64,000 nt of DNA, taken from assembly GCF_965363235.1 (NCBI RefSeq), contig NC_134851.1, positions 26,838,847 to 26,902,846 of the forward strand, given 5' to 3'. Under the pieces are notes generated by a model. That model made no database searches. It was not told where the DNA came from and saw nothing but the letters and a program-made list of their open reading frames with translations. A program made the translations under genes and the position numbers. How positions within the stretch are numbered: position 1 is the first letter of the stretch; each line of letters begins with the position of its first letter. Positions 36,630 to 47,570 of this stretch are shown in pieces. The DNA comes from Mytilus galloprovincialis (Eukaryota; Mollusca; Bivalvia; Mytilida; Mytilidae).

Positions 36630-39600
36630 ATGGATTCTAGAATACAAATGCATGAATATGAAGATACCATTACATATAAAGACGGGCACACATATGAACC
36701 CATCAAGACTGTTCAGAAGGAACATGCTGTTGTTATATCGTGGAAACAATGGTCCATTATTTTTATCTTGATATTCGTAGTATCCTTGGTGTATTCTTCT
36801 ATAGGACTAGCTGTGACTTATTTTACGTCACGAAAGTTAAATTACATACATTTTGTTTTGGGCGGTTTCTACATTTTGGAAGGATTAATGTATATTATGT
36901 GATAGCCCTTTACATTTAAATGCCAAAGTGAATAAATGGCCATTGTACACTTTTATATTGTATTTTTAATAATACATTTCACACTATAATGTACTATTGG
37001 TAATTTTATTGTGAGTACCTATAAACCTGAAATAAAGTCCGGTCATTTGTTAAATTTCCATTCTTTATGATATGGTTAGCCAATCAAACAGTTAAGCGTA
37101 CACTGTTATAAATATTACTCAGAACGGTTGTACTTTGAAACGGGGCATCATTCTCTTAAATTCAGCCTCTTTAATTTTGTAGAACTTGCAGTTTATTCAC
37201 TTCGTTTTACAGACGCTGTGACAAAGATAACTACAATGAAGATCATTTATGGAATTTCGCTCTTCTGTATCTATAAGGGACGGTGCAATATTTATCAAGC
37301 AGGGGGGACCGGTGCAAATCGCAAAACCTGTTTGGAAAAAAGTATTGTCCCATGCTGATGTGATAGGAAAAAAAGTTATGTCCCATGACCTATATTCATT
37401 AAAAAAGTATGTGTCCCATGAATATCATGAATATATTGAGTGAATAAAAACACAATATGTAACTTAAATAACGTAAAGCAACAATATTTATTGTGATATA
37501 AATGTTTTTGACAATCATTTTAACATTCTCGTCTTGACCTTCAAATTTAGTTTGACTGGTGTGAATCAGCCCATCCAACTAAATTAAATATTGATCTAAC
37601 AAATTCAAGCTTATTAGGTAGTTTGATTTATTGCTGTGAAATGAAAGAATTTAATTTTACAATAGGTAAAAATAAAAATTATTATATAAATTCAGATAGG
37701 CATCTTTAATTTTTTTTATAACTTTTTCAAATCAACTTGGATTTTCATCAAATTATGCAGCTATCTTAGATATATATTAAGCTTACTGAATCCCAGGTCA
37801 TTTTGTTTTTTGTTGTATTGCTGTCAAATTCAAGAATTAAATCAATCTAGGTAAAAAAAAGCTAGAATTTGCATCATAGATGGGCTGATTTACACCAGTC
37901 AAAACTAAAATTGTTCATCATATTCTGTTTCTGTTTGAATGTTTCTTGTGTGTATTTTTGGGCTAATTAAAATAAAATGTTTACTACTTAAGCATTTGTC
38001 CCATGCATTAAGATAATGAAAAACATCAGGTCCCACTACTTTGCACGTTGAAAAAAGTACATGTCCCCTTACCATTTGCACCGGTCCCCCTGCTTGATAA
38101 ATAATGCACCGTCCCTAAATGCGTTAACGTAAAACATTCATTGATTGAAATGAAAATGGCAAACATAGATAGAAGAATAGATGAGCTATTACAGTCCAAT
38201 ACTTCGATAGCTGAAATCAAAAAGATGGTTCTTAAAAATTTAGAGAGAGGTACACTATAAAAAGGTATTGCAATTACCAACAGCGTCATATTTGTGTTTA
38301 TTTTCCTTTCAATCAATCTGGACATTTATTTTTATCGTGAAAGTCGTATTTCAGTGACCACCACGCGATTAATAATAAAATAAAAAAAAAGATTTATATC
38401 AGAAAACTGAATAATATTTTGTCCGTAGGTCACGTTTCTCGTGCTAAAAATTTCCAATACAATAGCATAAGTATAGAACTAGACGTACCTATCTAAGCTG
38501 ACTGAAATAAACAGTGTTTGTGTTGATGATACAATGTATAGATAAACAAGTTTCTTAAAAAGAATAATATAAGAACGTATGTTACGAATTAAACAGTGTG
38601 GCTTTGTTTAACTGGAATGCTATAATGCTAAATGAATCCAAATACATCGTTGTTAAAAAAAAAGACACAAATCTGGCAAAGTCTGTCATTAAGCTTGAGG
38701 AATATTGACTTATATTTATATTATCTTGTTTTTTTTTGTATCTAAGAAGCAAATAAAATAATATAATTAGATACCGATGCACTATGGCATGTTGATGTTT
38801 GCCTTTTTTTTTTTACTTTTTTTCAACGGTGTGCCGAATATCACGATTTGGTGCAACGCTTAAAATTTAAATACCGTCTTGATTTAAAATAAGTTTTCAT
38901 CATAGAACTATGTAGTTTGATTATATAGAATACATAGTTTGCTAGCATATGATATCTAATGGATTGTAAGTAAGTAGATAATATAAATTAAAAATACACA
39001 TAAATGTATATTCATTACATATGAAACAGGAACATGTGTACAAAAGACAATGTGCCCGCTCAAGGTTTCACATTTCCATGTTAATTGAACCCTTTAATCC
39101 TTGTCATACACAGGATTATGAATTTAATATAGGATGGACGAACATACAATATCAAATCCTTTATTTTAATTTAAGGTTTAGTAGGAAAAGAAAATGATCA
39201 TTCTTAACAATTTTAGATCATTATACAGAATATATTATAACCGTATAGTCAGCTTTAAAAGTCAATGACTTAAAAAATATGAAATGATTCAAACGAAAAA
39301 ATTTCAGGCTAATTTATACAATACATTTTGCCCAAAAAATTACAGAAAAGAACTAGCGTCTACCATTGAATAACAGGCTCCTGACCCGGACAGGTACATA
39401 AATAATTTTGGCAGGGTTAAACATGTTCGTGAGCACTCTGAACCTCTCTTACCTGAGACAGAGTTGTTACGATACAACAAAAGAACACACAGTCAAAATC
39501 AGTTGCAAATAACCTAACTCAATAAATCGGTACGAAGCATACACAAACTTATAAAACTACTAACATAAAACATTATAGACAGAAAGCAACTAGATTATTT

Positions 39601-42600
39601 TGCAGTTTCAAAAAGATAGTTCTGAGCCAATTATAACTAATTAGAAAGTATGCTAATAAATTCTCAAACATATAAGTTTTCAGATATATTGTTTAAGTTA
39701 AGCGTGATATATTTCCTTAAAACAATGTAACTCAATTGCGTTAATAAAGTACACAGGAAGACTTTACCTAGAACCCATGCATCATTATAATTGCATCCGC
39801 TTACTTTCGAGCAGATAAAGTATATTGATATATATATTTTCCACATTCGATACTTAAAGTTCATTCTAAAAAGAATTACATTTTAATTACATGATTTATT
39901 AGAAACATACACTTCTGACATCGGACTGGGACTTCGCTTGAACTAAATTTTCCTTTGGGTATTGTTATGCGTTTACTTTTCTACATTGGCTAGATGTATA
40001 CGGGGAGTTTTGAGATCTCGAAAAACATGTTTAACCCCGCCACATTTTTGCGCCTGTCCCAAGTCAGGAGCATCTGGCCTTTGTTAGTCTTGTATGTTTT
40101 TTTTATTTTAGTTTCTTGTGTATAATTTGGAGTTTAGTATAGCGTCCATTATCACTGAACTAGTATATATATTTGTTTAGGGGACAGCTTAAGGACTCAT
40201 CCGGTTCGGGAATTTCTCGGGAAAGACCCATTGGTGACCTTCTGCTGTTGTCTGTGATATGGTTGGGTTTTTGTCTCTTTGACAGACTCCCCATTTTCAT
40301 TCTTATTTTTTTTTTAATTTAGATGCGATCTTTGAAAGAAAAATAGAATACCTTGAAGGACGGATAACTGAATTGGAAAAAACGCCCAATATGGCATCGG
40401 AACAAATAAACGTTACTGGATTATCCCAGAAAGGTAATTTCAGAATTTGTCTTATATTAATAATTATGAGATGTTAAACACTTGTCAGTGAGTTGATAAC
40501 CAAACAGAAAAAGTAGCTGGTTACCATAAGATACAAAAAAGACAGACAACAAAAACCAAATAAATTCTTAAAAGAAAAACAAAAATTATCAGGACTAAAC
40601 GGTTTACTAAACACTACGCATATACAAAAACAACAACAAGAACGTCACAAAAGACTTGGTATGATCTCAGGTTGTTGCTAAGGGTATGAAGATCCTTCAC
40701 TGCTAGTAACATCCGTTGTATGATATTCTGAATACAAAGGACTGTGCGGCATGTTTTCAACAATTTCTTGCCCCTACCTTCATACATTTTAAACTTATTC
40801 CATAATTCTGTAATACCATACCTTCAAATGGTGAAGTTGAAATCATCCCTTCGTAAATTTTACGGACGCAATCACGAGTTGGTTGACCGTTATTGAATAA
40901 CCGTTTCACATATAATATCGGATATGTTCCTTACGTCGTAACTACAATCCCCTTCCCTATCATGAATGTGACCTACCGAATTAGACTATTTACTGGATTT
41001 GTTATATAATGAGCAACACGACGGGTGTCACATGTGGATCATTACCTCCTTAACCTACCGGAGCACCTGAGATCACCCCTACTTTTTAGTGGGGTTCGTG
41101 TTGCTTATTCTGTAGTTTTCTTTTTTGTGTCATGTGTACTATTGTTTTGTCTGTTTGTCTTTTCATTTTTAGCCATGACGTTTTCAGTTTATTTTCGATT
41201 TATGAGTTTAACTGTCCCTCTTTCACTTTGTGCCTACTTCAGAAATCAATTTCACTGCATCATTTTTATACTGTTAACATTCCAAAGTTATGTCTCTATG
41301 ATATCAAACATCTCTTGAAACCAGTATGTGAAAAAAAAAAGAAAAATCTATGAATATCATATATCTCCCCAAAAGAGGCGTTACAATAGAAACAGCTGTA
41401 TATACAGTTTTGTTTATTGGTCCTAATTATTGTTTTGGTTTCCCTTACAAATGCGAAGACTTTTCAATTGCTTTATTTTGGGTTGTTTTCTTTTGTAAAA
41501 TACATTATAAGGTTAAGGGGAATGCAACTCTAGGCCCACAATATTGAACATTTGGTTTTCATACAAAATTAATTGAAAATCCTTGTTTTATTTCCTTGAC
41601 TTTGTTGGTCTTTTTCTAACTTATGTGTTTTGATTCTTCTTTTGGTGTTGTCCGACTGATTTGTTGATATCTTCAATATTTCAGATTTTCTTTTATACTT
41701 AAGGCTTGGTCGCAGTCACATTTCAAACTTTTATGTTAGTAAAATATGTTGTCCACAAAATAAACTGCAACTCCTACAGCCCCTGGATGGTGTAAACTTC
41801 CCAAAAAAACGTGTATGTTATAATGGTGTATGGCATATGGTGCAATGGTGTAAGGTGTATGGTGCTATGGTGTATGATGTAAGAGGAATGGTGTAATGGT
41901 GTATGAGGAATGGTGTGATTGTGTAACGTGCGATCGGGAAAGACCCATTGGTGACCTTCTGCTGTTGTCTGTGATATGGTTGGGTTTGTGTCTCTTTGAC
42001 AGACTCCCCATTTTCATTCTTATTTTTTTTTAATTTAGATGCGATCTTTGAAAGAAAAATAGAATACCTTGAAGGACGGATAACTGAATTGGAAAAAACG
42101 CCCAATATGGCATCGGAACAAATAAACGTTACTGGATTATCCCAGAAAGGTAATTTCAGAATTTGTCTTATATTAATAATTATGAGATGTTAAACACTTG
42201 TCAGTTAGTTGATAACCAAACAGAAAAAGTAGCTGGTTACCATAAGATACAAAAAAGACAGACAACAAAAACCAAATAAATTCTTAAAAGAAAAACAAAA
42301 ATTATCAGGACTAAACGGTTTACTAAACACTACGCATATACAAAAACAACAACAAGAACGTCACAAAAGACTTGGTATGATCTCAGGTTGTTGCTAAGGG
42401 TATGAAGATCCTTCACTGCTAGTAACATCCGTTGTAGGATTAATCTGAATGCATAGGACTGTGCGGCATGTTTTCAACAATAACTTGCCCCTACCTTCAT
42501 ACATTTTAAACTTATTCCAAAATTCTGTAATATTATACCTGTAAATGGTGAAGTTGAAATCATCCCTTCGTAAATTTTACGGACGCAATCACGAGTTGGT

Positions 42601-44174
42601 TGACCGTTATGGAATAACCGTTTCACATATAATATCGGATATGTTCCTTACGTCGTAACTACAATCCCCTTCCCTATCATGAATGTGAACTACCGAATTA
42701 GACTATTTACTTGATTTGTTATATAATGAGCAACATGACGGGTGTCACATGTGGAGCATGATCTCCTTACCCTACCGGAGCACCTGAGATCACCTCTAGT
42801 TTTAGTGGGGTTTGTGTTGCTTAGTCTGTAGTTTTCTTTTTTGTGTCATGTGTACTATTGTTTTGTCTGTTTGTCTTTTTCATTTTTAGCCATGACGTTT
42901 TCAGTTTATTTTCGATTTATGAGTTTAACTGTCCCTCTTTTACTTTGTGCCTACTTCAGAATTCAATTTTCACTGCATCATTTTTATACTGTTAACATTC
43001 CAAAGTTATGTCTCTATGATATCAAACAAAGATATTATATCTTGGAACCAGTATGTGAAAAAAAAAGAAAAATCTATGAATAACATATATCACCCCAAAA
43101 GAGGCGTTACAATAGAAACAGCTGTATATACTGTTTTGTTTATTGGTCCTAATTATTGTTTTGGTTTCTCTTACAAGTACGGAGGCTTTTCGATTGCTTT
43201 ATTTTGGGTTGTTTTCTTTTGTAAAGTACATTATAAGGTAAAGGGTAATGCAACTCTAGGCCCACAATATTGAACAATAGGTTTTCATATGAAATTAATT
43301 GAAAATCCTTTATTTGTCTCCTTGACTTTGTTGGTCTTTTTCTAACTTATGTGTTTTGATTCTACTTTTGGTCTTGTCCGACTTATTTTATATTTATTGT
43401 GATTTGTTGATATCTGCAATATTTTAGATTTTCTTTTATTCTTAAGGCTTGGTCGCATTCACATTTCAAACTTTAACGTTAGTTAAATATGTTGTCCACA
43501 AAAGAAACTGCAATTCCTATGTCAGGCTTTAAATTCAGAACATACCTCTTGAATCGAGATTACTAAGCCAAATAATAATCGAGTGTATTTGTTGAAGTTA
43601 TCCATGTGAATGTACACAAATGTTAGTTTACTTTTATGCTATTGTAAGCCTTATCACAGATTACATTGAACCATACTACTAAATCATGAATGGCATATAA
43701 ACGATAATGCAGTGGCTTAAAAAGGGTATACCCGTTTCCAGGTCTACATAGATTTGCGTAAATTGGTTTAAACTTGTTAAATATTAAAAACGTAATTTTA
43801 TTTATCTTTTTTCAGTCGGTTTTACATCATTTGGTGGAGAAATTGCATCTGAGAGCAGAATTAAGTTTACATCTCTGAAATCATCTCATGGTATTAATGT
43901 CACATCTTCGTATGACGAAGGACAGTTGTCTCCTCATAAAGCAGGATTTTATTTAGTGCTGTCTAATATTCTCTCAAATAGCCAGGACAGCTATTTCATT
44001 CGGAAGAATGGTAAAGAAATAGCAAGGGCTTGGACTCACTATAGTGACTCGCATGTCACTCCAAGATACACTGTCCCACTGGCAGCCTTTATGCAATTGT
44101 CTTTAAATGATCTTATTACAATAGAAGGCAAAAGTGTTGATTTTTCAAGCTGTCTTACAATAGTACAGCTTTAA
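36630..44174 (+). CDS. C1q gene 2: membrane-anchored coiled-coil C1q-domain protein (5 exons, one interrupted)
   Basis: Exons are 36630-36864, 37213-38249 (interrupted by a transposable element at 37277-38115), 40323-40433, 42039-42149 and 43816-44174. All junctions are phase 1. Without the element the spliced frame is 1011 nt, 336 aa. Residues 1-40 are polar and cytoplasmic. Residues 41-65 (WSIIFILIFVVSLVYSSIGL...) form a single transmembrane signal-anchor, so the C1q head faces outside (type II). Exon 2 carries SLIEMKMANIDRRIDELL, homologous to the gene 1 coiled coil. Exons 3 and 4 are identical 37-residue coiled-coil units (FERKIEYLEGRITELEK, with an NVT sequon). Residues 218-336 are the C1q domain. 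The first donor (G|GTTTCT) is weak but is the only GT in the right phase. The inserted element introduces stops, so whether a full-length protein is made depends on splicing or on a haplotype without the insertion. Confidence 0.65.
37213..38249 (+). CDS. Gene 2 coiled-coil exon split by a transposon
   Basis: Coding parts are 37213-37276 and 38119-38249 (64 + 131 nt = 65 codons, phase 1 at both ends). The acceptor is cgttttacag and the donor AGAG|GTACAC. Across the empty site the frame is continuous (...TGT ATC TAT AA|A TGC GTT AAC...), giving CIYKCVNVKHSLIEMKMANI. The second half matches exon 2 of gene 1 (SVIDLKMLNLERRISE). The insertion is therefore in coding sequence, not in an intron. Confidence 0.7.
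37277..38115. mobile_element. PIF/Harbinger-type MITE (839 bp) inserted in gene 2 exon 2
   Basis: Terminal inverted repeats begin GGGACGGTGCA and continue for about 45 bp (left ...tatttatcaagcaggggggaccggtgcaaat, right its near-perfect complement). Flanks are TAA at 37274-37276 and TAA at 38116-38118. GGG-starting ends with a 3-bp TAA duplication fit PIF/Harbinger. Inner arms also pair (gactggtgtgaatcagccca at about 37557 against its complement at about 37875), so the element can fold back over much of its length. There is no transposase frame. The last AG lies about 58 bp before the right end, so clean intron-like removal at its edges looks unlikely. Confidence 0.85.
38250..39155. other. Intron of gene 2, nothing recognised
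   Basis: AT-rich sequence with poly-T tracts near 38808. No repeat shared with the rest of the window and no coding signal. Confidence 0.4.
39160..39435 (+). repeat. Interspersed mussel repeat M1, diverged copy in gene 2 intron
   Basis: ccgtatagtcagctttaaaa, aaatgattcaaacgaaaaaa, acaggctcctgacccggaca and cagggttaaacatgtt follow M1 order with many substitutions. Confidence 0.55.
40027..40310. repeat. Mussel repeat immediately upstream of the duplicated exon
   Basis: tgtttaaccccgccacattt, cctgtcccaagtcaggagca, tttaggggacagcttaagga and tgaccttctgctgttgtctg form a recognisable mussel interspersed repeat ending in the cccattttcattctta tail. Its last ~95 bp is part of the duplicated segment and supplies the polypyrimidine tract of the exon acceptor at 40323, so a transposon-derived tail now serves as splice signal. 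Confidence 0.55.
40323..40433 (+). CDS. Gene 2 coiled-coil exon, first copy
   Basis: Acceptor ttaatttag, donor CAGAAAG|GTAATT, phase 1-1, 37 codons. Encodes DAIFERKIEYLEGRITELEK and then TPNMASEQINVTGLSQK. Heptads of isoleucine and leucine support a short parallel coiled coil, as used for C1q-type trimers. It is identical in sequence to 42039-42149. Confidence 0.75.
40640..41560 (+). mobile_element. Fossil reverse-transcriptase element tail, copy within duplication unit 1
   Basis: About 40810-40950 resembles the extreme C-terminus of a bivalve reverse transcriptase (residues such as KSSLRKFYGRNHELVDRY). It is followed by a long 3' untranslated block (gagcaacacgacgggtgtca ... agccatgacgttttcagttt). 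Class uncertain. Broken, inherited by both duplication copies. Confidence 0.5.
41795..41932. repeat. Minisatellite rich in atggtgtaa/atggtgtat
   Basis: Irregular repeats of a 7-10-bp motif (tatggtgcaatggtgtaagg, tatggtgctatggtgtatga) lie exactly between the two duplication copies. Such a low-complexity junction could have mediated the duplication. Confidence 0.8.
42039..42149 (+). CDS. Gene 2 coiled-coil exon, duplicated copy
   Basis: Same 111 nt as 40323-40433, same acceptor and donor, phase 1-1. Inclusion of both copies lengthens the stalk by 37 residues without changing frame. Alternative inclusion of one or both is equally compatible with the reading frame. Confidence 0.75.
42370..43280 (+). 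mobile_element. Fossil reverse-transcriptase element tail, copy within duplication unit 2
   Basis: Parallel to 40640-41560, with the same C-terminal RT-like stretch and 3' untranslated block. It explains the overlapping open frames at 42841-43273. Broken and class uncertain. Confidence 0.5.
43816..44174 (+). CDS. Terminal C1q-domain exon of gene 2
   Basis: Acceptor ctttttttcag, phase 1, 359 nt to TAA. Encodes VGFTSFGGEIASESRIKFTS and then the C1q core GQLSPHKAGFYLVLSNILSN, YFIRKNGKEIARAW and the SSCLTIVQL end. It is closely related to the gene 1 head, with most differences in surface loops. The FTSFGG start lacks the cysteine of FTACEG in gene 1. Polyadenylation signal candidate at 44485. 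Confidence 0.88.
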
Positions 44175-44639
44175 AACAGCAGAAATAGGATTACATTGTA
44201 GACTATCAGTATCGGAAAGTTGAGATATAACTAACATTTGTTAATCAGAGAAATCATAAGCAGAACATTTCAAGTTGATTTCTAGGAGTGTATATGGAAT
44301 CATATATATGCACATGTCATTGTGTCTGCTTTATTTAGATCGGAGATTGATTCCTGTAAATTTCATTTGGACAAAACAGGTGACGAAAATTCAAGATATT
44401 AAGGAAAAGACATGCAATATTAAAAAATGGTTGTCACTTATTTTGGATAACCGATTTTACTACCAGATTAGATTGAAGACTACAAATAAAGAACTGGATT
44501 TTAAAGTCATCATTGATTAAAAGTGTCTTTTCAATATGTATATATTTATATATACAATTTTGAATATTCAAAATTATTTGATATATAATGTGTATTACAT
44601 GGACATAAAATTTGTCAAAGTAAGCATCTATTACATTTT

Positions 44640-45740
44640 AAAAATTGTCGGGCTTTCCTGTTTTTGTAGATTTTAATGATAAAAATAGTAAATTTTGACT
44701 GAATATAACGATGTTTGTTCATTAAATGATTTAAGTTTCCTTATGTTATCATAAATCTGATATTTGACAAAGGTTTCACTTTCCTGTTTTCGGATATTTT
44801 ATAATAAAAATCTCATTTTTTGCATAAAAAAGAAAACTTTATCATTCGGTTTTGTAAGTGTCCTCATACAATCATGTTTACGGAGTTTCGAGTAAACTCA
44901 TCAACGATACCAAGGTTTAAATTATGTATGAAAGACGCGCAAACCACAAAAGTTTAAAAGGTCAAATCATTGAGGACCCAAAATTTCGATAGGTTCTACA
45001 AAATACAGCTAAAAAGAGTTAAATAAAGCAACAGCAGTGCACCGATGTTCAAGTCTCATAAATTTTATAAATAAGACGAATCTTGGTAACAAACTAAAAA
45101 CAACTGAATGAGTCGCACGAACTCTAAAAGTAGCAAAAATGGTTGAATCGACGGGGCAATCATATCCTGTGGTTCATGGTGCATGAATAGTCCACTATAC
45201 GAATCAACACTCTGTCAAAAATTGTGTCACAAATCCGGAAAAGGACACAAAAGGGACCAAATATATTATACATCAGTCATCAATTTGTTGGACAAGTTTT
45301 TGTGTAGAAGTGCATTCCTGCCAATACACCAGTTTAGTGTGCACGAGTGTAAAATATCAATTGCGATCTGTAATCGCCGTACGATTGAGAAGTTGTTAAC
45401 TACTTGAAAATTGGAAGTAAATAATTGGAAAGTTTAAGTATCACGTTAATCACAGACAAAACTAGCATGCGATAGGACCTATCTTGAAATAATCTTCACC
45501 AAATTACTAATGCATTTTAAATCAATTTAAAAATGTCCATGTTTGTTCATACCATACGAAAATTGCATTTTTGGATCGATTGAATGATTACTTGATCGAT
45601 GTTTACTTATCATTTAAAATGCATAATTCATATTCAGATGCAGAACATGTTAACGGGTCTTACGTCTTTTAATTTCATAAGGACATCATTTCTGTCAATG
45701 GATTTAACCCTATGGTATTGTATTTCTATATTCATGTCAA
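44640..45740. repeat. Segmental paralogue B (downstream flank of gene 2)
   Basis: Counterpart of 34870-36030. It contains gagtcgcacgaactctaaaa, gtagcaaaaatggttgaa, cctgccaatacaccag, gcatgcgataggac and atttctatattcatgtc in the same order. A worn retrozyme-family fragment (gataccaaggtttaaattat, then gaaagacgcgc) lies at about 44905-45060, at the same relative position as in paralogue A. The 74-codon frame at 45183-45407 is not preserved in the paralogue and is not a gene. Confidence 0.7.
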
Positions 45741-45969
45741 ATCTGAGATATATATTTTTTTTTTAAACAAGACTAAACAATTCATAATACACAAGTTATC
45801 AATAAGAGTTCATATTAAAGCGTTGGTCATATTTGAGCTAAACGTTTGCTCTATGATGAAATTGTATTAACTAAATACCTAACAAAAGTAAATAAACACT
45901 TCCACAAGACAAGAAATCAGGTTATCCGACTGTGTAAAACAATTCTGCTTCAAGTAGTTCGTAATAACT

Positions 45970-46175
45970 ATAAAAACGAAGATTTGGAATGATTGCCAAT
46001 GAGACAACTTTCCACAAGAGAGCACAATGACACAGAAATTAACAACTATAGGTCACCGTACAGCCTTCAACTATGAGCAAAGACCGTACCGCATAATCAG
46101 CATTAAAAGGCTCCTAAATGACAATGTAGAACAATTAAAACAAGAAAACTAACGGCCTAATTTATGTAACGTCAT
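45970..46175 (+). repeat. Interspersed mussel repeat M1
   Basis: gaatgattgccaatgagaca, aactataggtcaccgtacag, ccgcataatcagcattaaaa and aaactaacggcctaattta match M1. Confidence 0.7.
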
Positions 46176-46519
46176 ATTTTAAGCAGACATGTCTGCTGAA
46201 ATGTTTATACAGATAAATAAAGTAAAGTAGAAGTTGTACAATGGCATATGTCATAAAGAATCCGGAAAAGTTTAATCAAAATATATTATTAACCCTTATT
46301 CTCTTTCATTCTGTTATTTTGTTGCATTTTCATTCAAATCCCCTTCTTTTAAGATTTTTGTTAATAATAAAACGACGATGTAATTGTACTGATATGAATT
46401 TATTCATTTTTTCCCGTGGCCCTATTGTTTTTTTTATACTTTGAAATTTCATTATGATAGATATCGTCTCATATTCTATCTGAACATGCTTATCATTCTA
46501 TAGTTTAGTTTTCTATATA

Positions 46520-46595
46520 TAAAAAAAGAAGATGTGGTATGATTGCCAATGAGACAACTCTTCACAAGAGACAAAATGACACAGACATTTATAAT
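46520..46595 (+). repeat. Interspersed mussel repeat M1, 5' fragment
   Basis: aagaagatgtggtatgattg then ccaatgagacaactcttcac and gacacagacattt. Only the first ~75 bp of M1 is present. Confidence 0.7.
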
Positions 46596-46689
46596 CTACA
46601 TTGATGCAAATTAATAATAAAGAATATATAGATTCTTATTAAGACTTTCTTACTTACTTTAGGATTGTTGACAAATATAATAAGTTTTA

Positions 46690-46820
46690 AAAAAACGAAT
46701 GAACTACCAAAAGACAAACAACAATAAACCTATAGAAAATTAAAGACTGAGTACCACACACCACACCAAAAACAGGTGGTAATCTTAGGTGATCCTGAAG
46801 GGTGACCATAATCTGCTACG
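46690..46820 (-). mobile_element. 3' fragment of fossil reverse-transcriptase element family, minus strand
   Basis: The reverse complement resembles the tail block (acctgtttttggtgtggtgt then gtggtactcagtcttta) seen on the plus strand near 41080 and 47430. Weak, diverged, broken. Confidence 0.3.
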
Positions 46821-47339
46821 CTTGTGTCACCTGTAATTGTGTTACTCAAGTAATTACAAACCTTGTGATAAGTCTGATTTGGTAGGTCACATTCGAGAAA
46901 ATGTTTTTTTGGGTTTCGACAATTGGAACATATAAAGTGTACACAATGTCCAAGTTGATGCAGTACACTCTTTCACGTTCATACAATTCATACTGCATAT
47001 GTTGTGTTGTGCTCCCACCAACAAAGACTGTTCAATTCGAGTTTTGAGCAAGGAAGACTTCAATCGAAAATACATTGATTTCTTGGTCATTATCAAGAAT
47101 TGGTTAAAGATACGATATGTATATGTCTAAAACTCAAATGCGACACGTTTCTGCAACGTTAGAACTTCATTAACCACAAAAGTTGTAACTGCGGGTTTAA
47201 CAATGTTGTCCTCACTGTCACTGTTTATCTTTCCGCGTGGGAGAGTGATGCATCCATAGCGGAGGGGCTTACTCTGACGACACACCCGATATATCTTTTA
47301 TAAGCATTTTATTTGATTCTCTTGTTTACCATTTTTTTT

Positions 47340-47570
47340 AATAACATTAGCAATACGACTGGTGCTAAATGGGGAACAGGATCTGCTTACCCTTTCGGAG
47401 CACCATAGATCATCCCCATATTTTGTTGGAGTTCTTGTTGCTTTCTGTTCAGTTTTCTATGATGTGTCTTGTGCACTATTATTTGTCTTTTTTCTTTTTC
47501 TTGTTTAGCCATGGCGTTATCGGGTTATTCTTTATCTTTGAGTTTGATTGTCCCTCTTTTCAAACGCATA
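47340..47570 (+). mobile_element. 3' fragment of fossil reverse-transcriptase element family
   Basis: gggaacaggatctgcttacc, ctttcggagcaccatagatc and tttagccatggcgttatcgg match the tail of the elements at 41010 and 42720. This explains the 68-codon open frame here. Broken fragment. Confidence 0.5.

Larger units (their letters stand above)
40218..41780. repeat. Tandem segmental duplication, copy 1 (contains gene 2 exon 3)
   Basis: From gggaaagacccattggtgac to ttgtccacaaaataaactgc this segment aligns with 41936-43520 (offset about 1716-1720). It contains an exon (40323-40433), intron sequence and a fossil reverse-transcriptase tail. Exon and immediate flanks are essentially identical between copies. 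Distal intron sequence differs by a few percent plus small indels. Confidence 0.85.
41936..43520. repeat. Tandem segmental duplication, copy 2 (contains gene 2 exon 4)
   Basis: Second copy of the segment at 40218-41780, starting tcgggaaagacccattggtg and ending tgtccacaaaagaaactgca. It carries the second identical exon (42039-42149) and the second copy of the fossil reverse-transcriptase tail (about 42370-43280). Confidence 0.85.

Noticed and set aside
37128-37443. Two frames (76 and 64 codons) crossing the left end of the gene 2 insertion
   Set aside because: They run from exon or intron sequence into the Harbinger-type element and are not independent genes.
41025-43273. Several overlapping hydrophobic frames at 41.0-41.5 and 42.8-43.3 kb
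   Set aside because: They fall in the 3' untranslated tail of a fossil retroelement, which recurs at four other places in the window.
45183-45407. 74-codon frame downstream of gene 2
   Set aside because: It lies in the duplicated flank and is not conserved in the paralogous segment near 35.4 kb.
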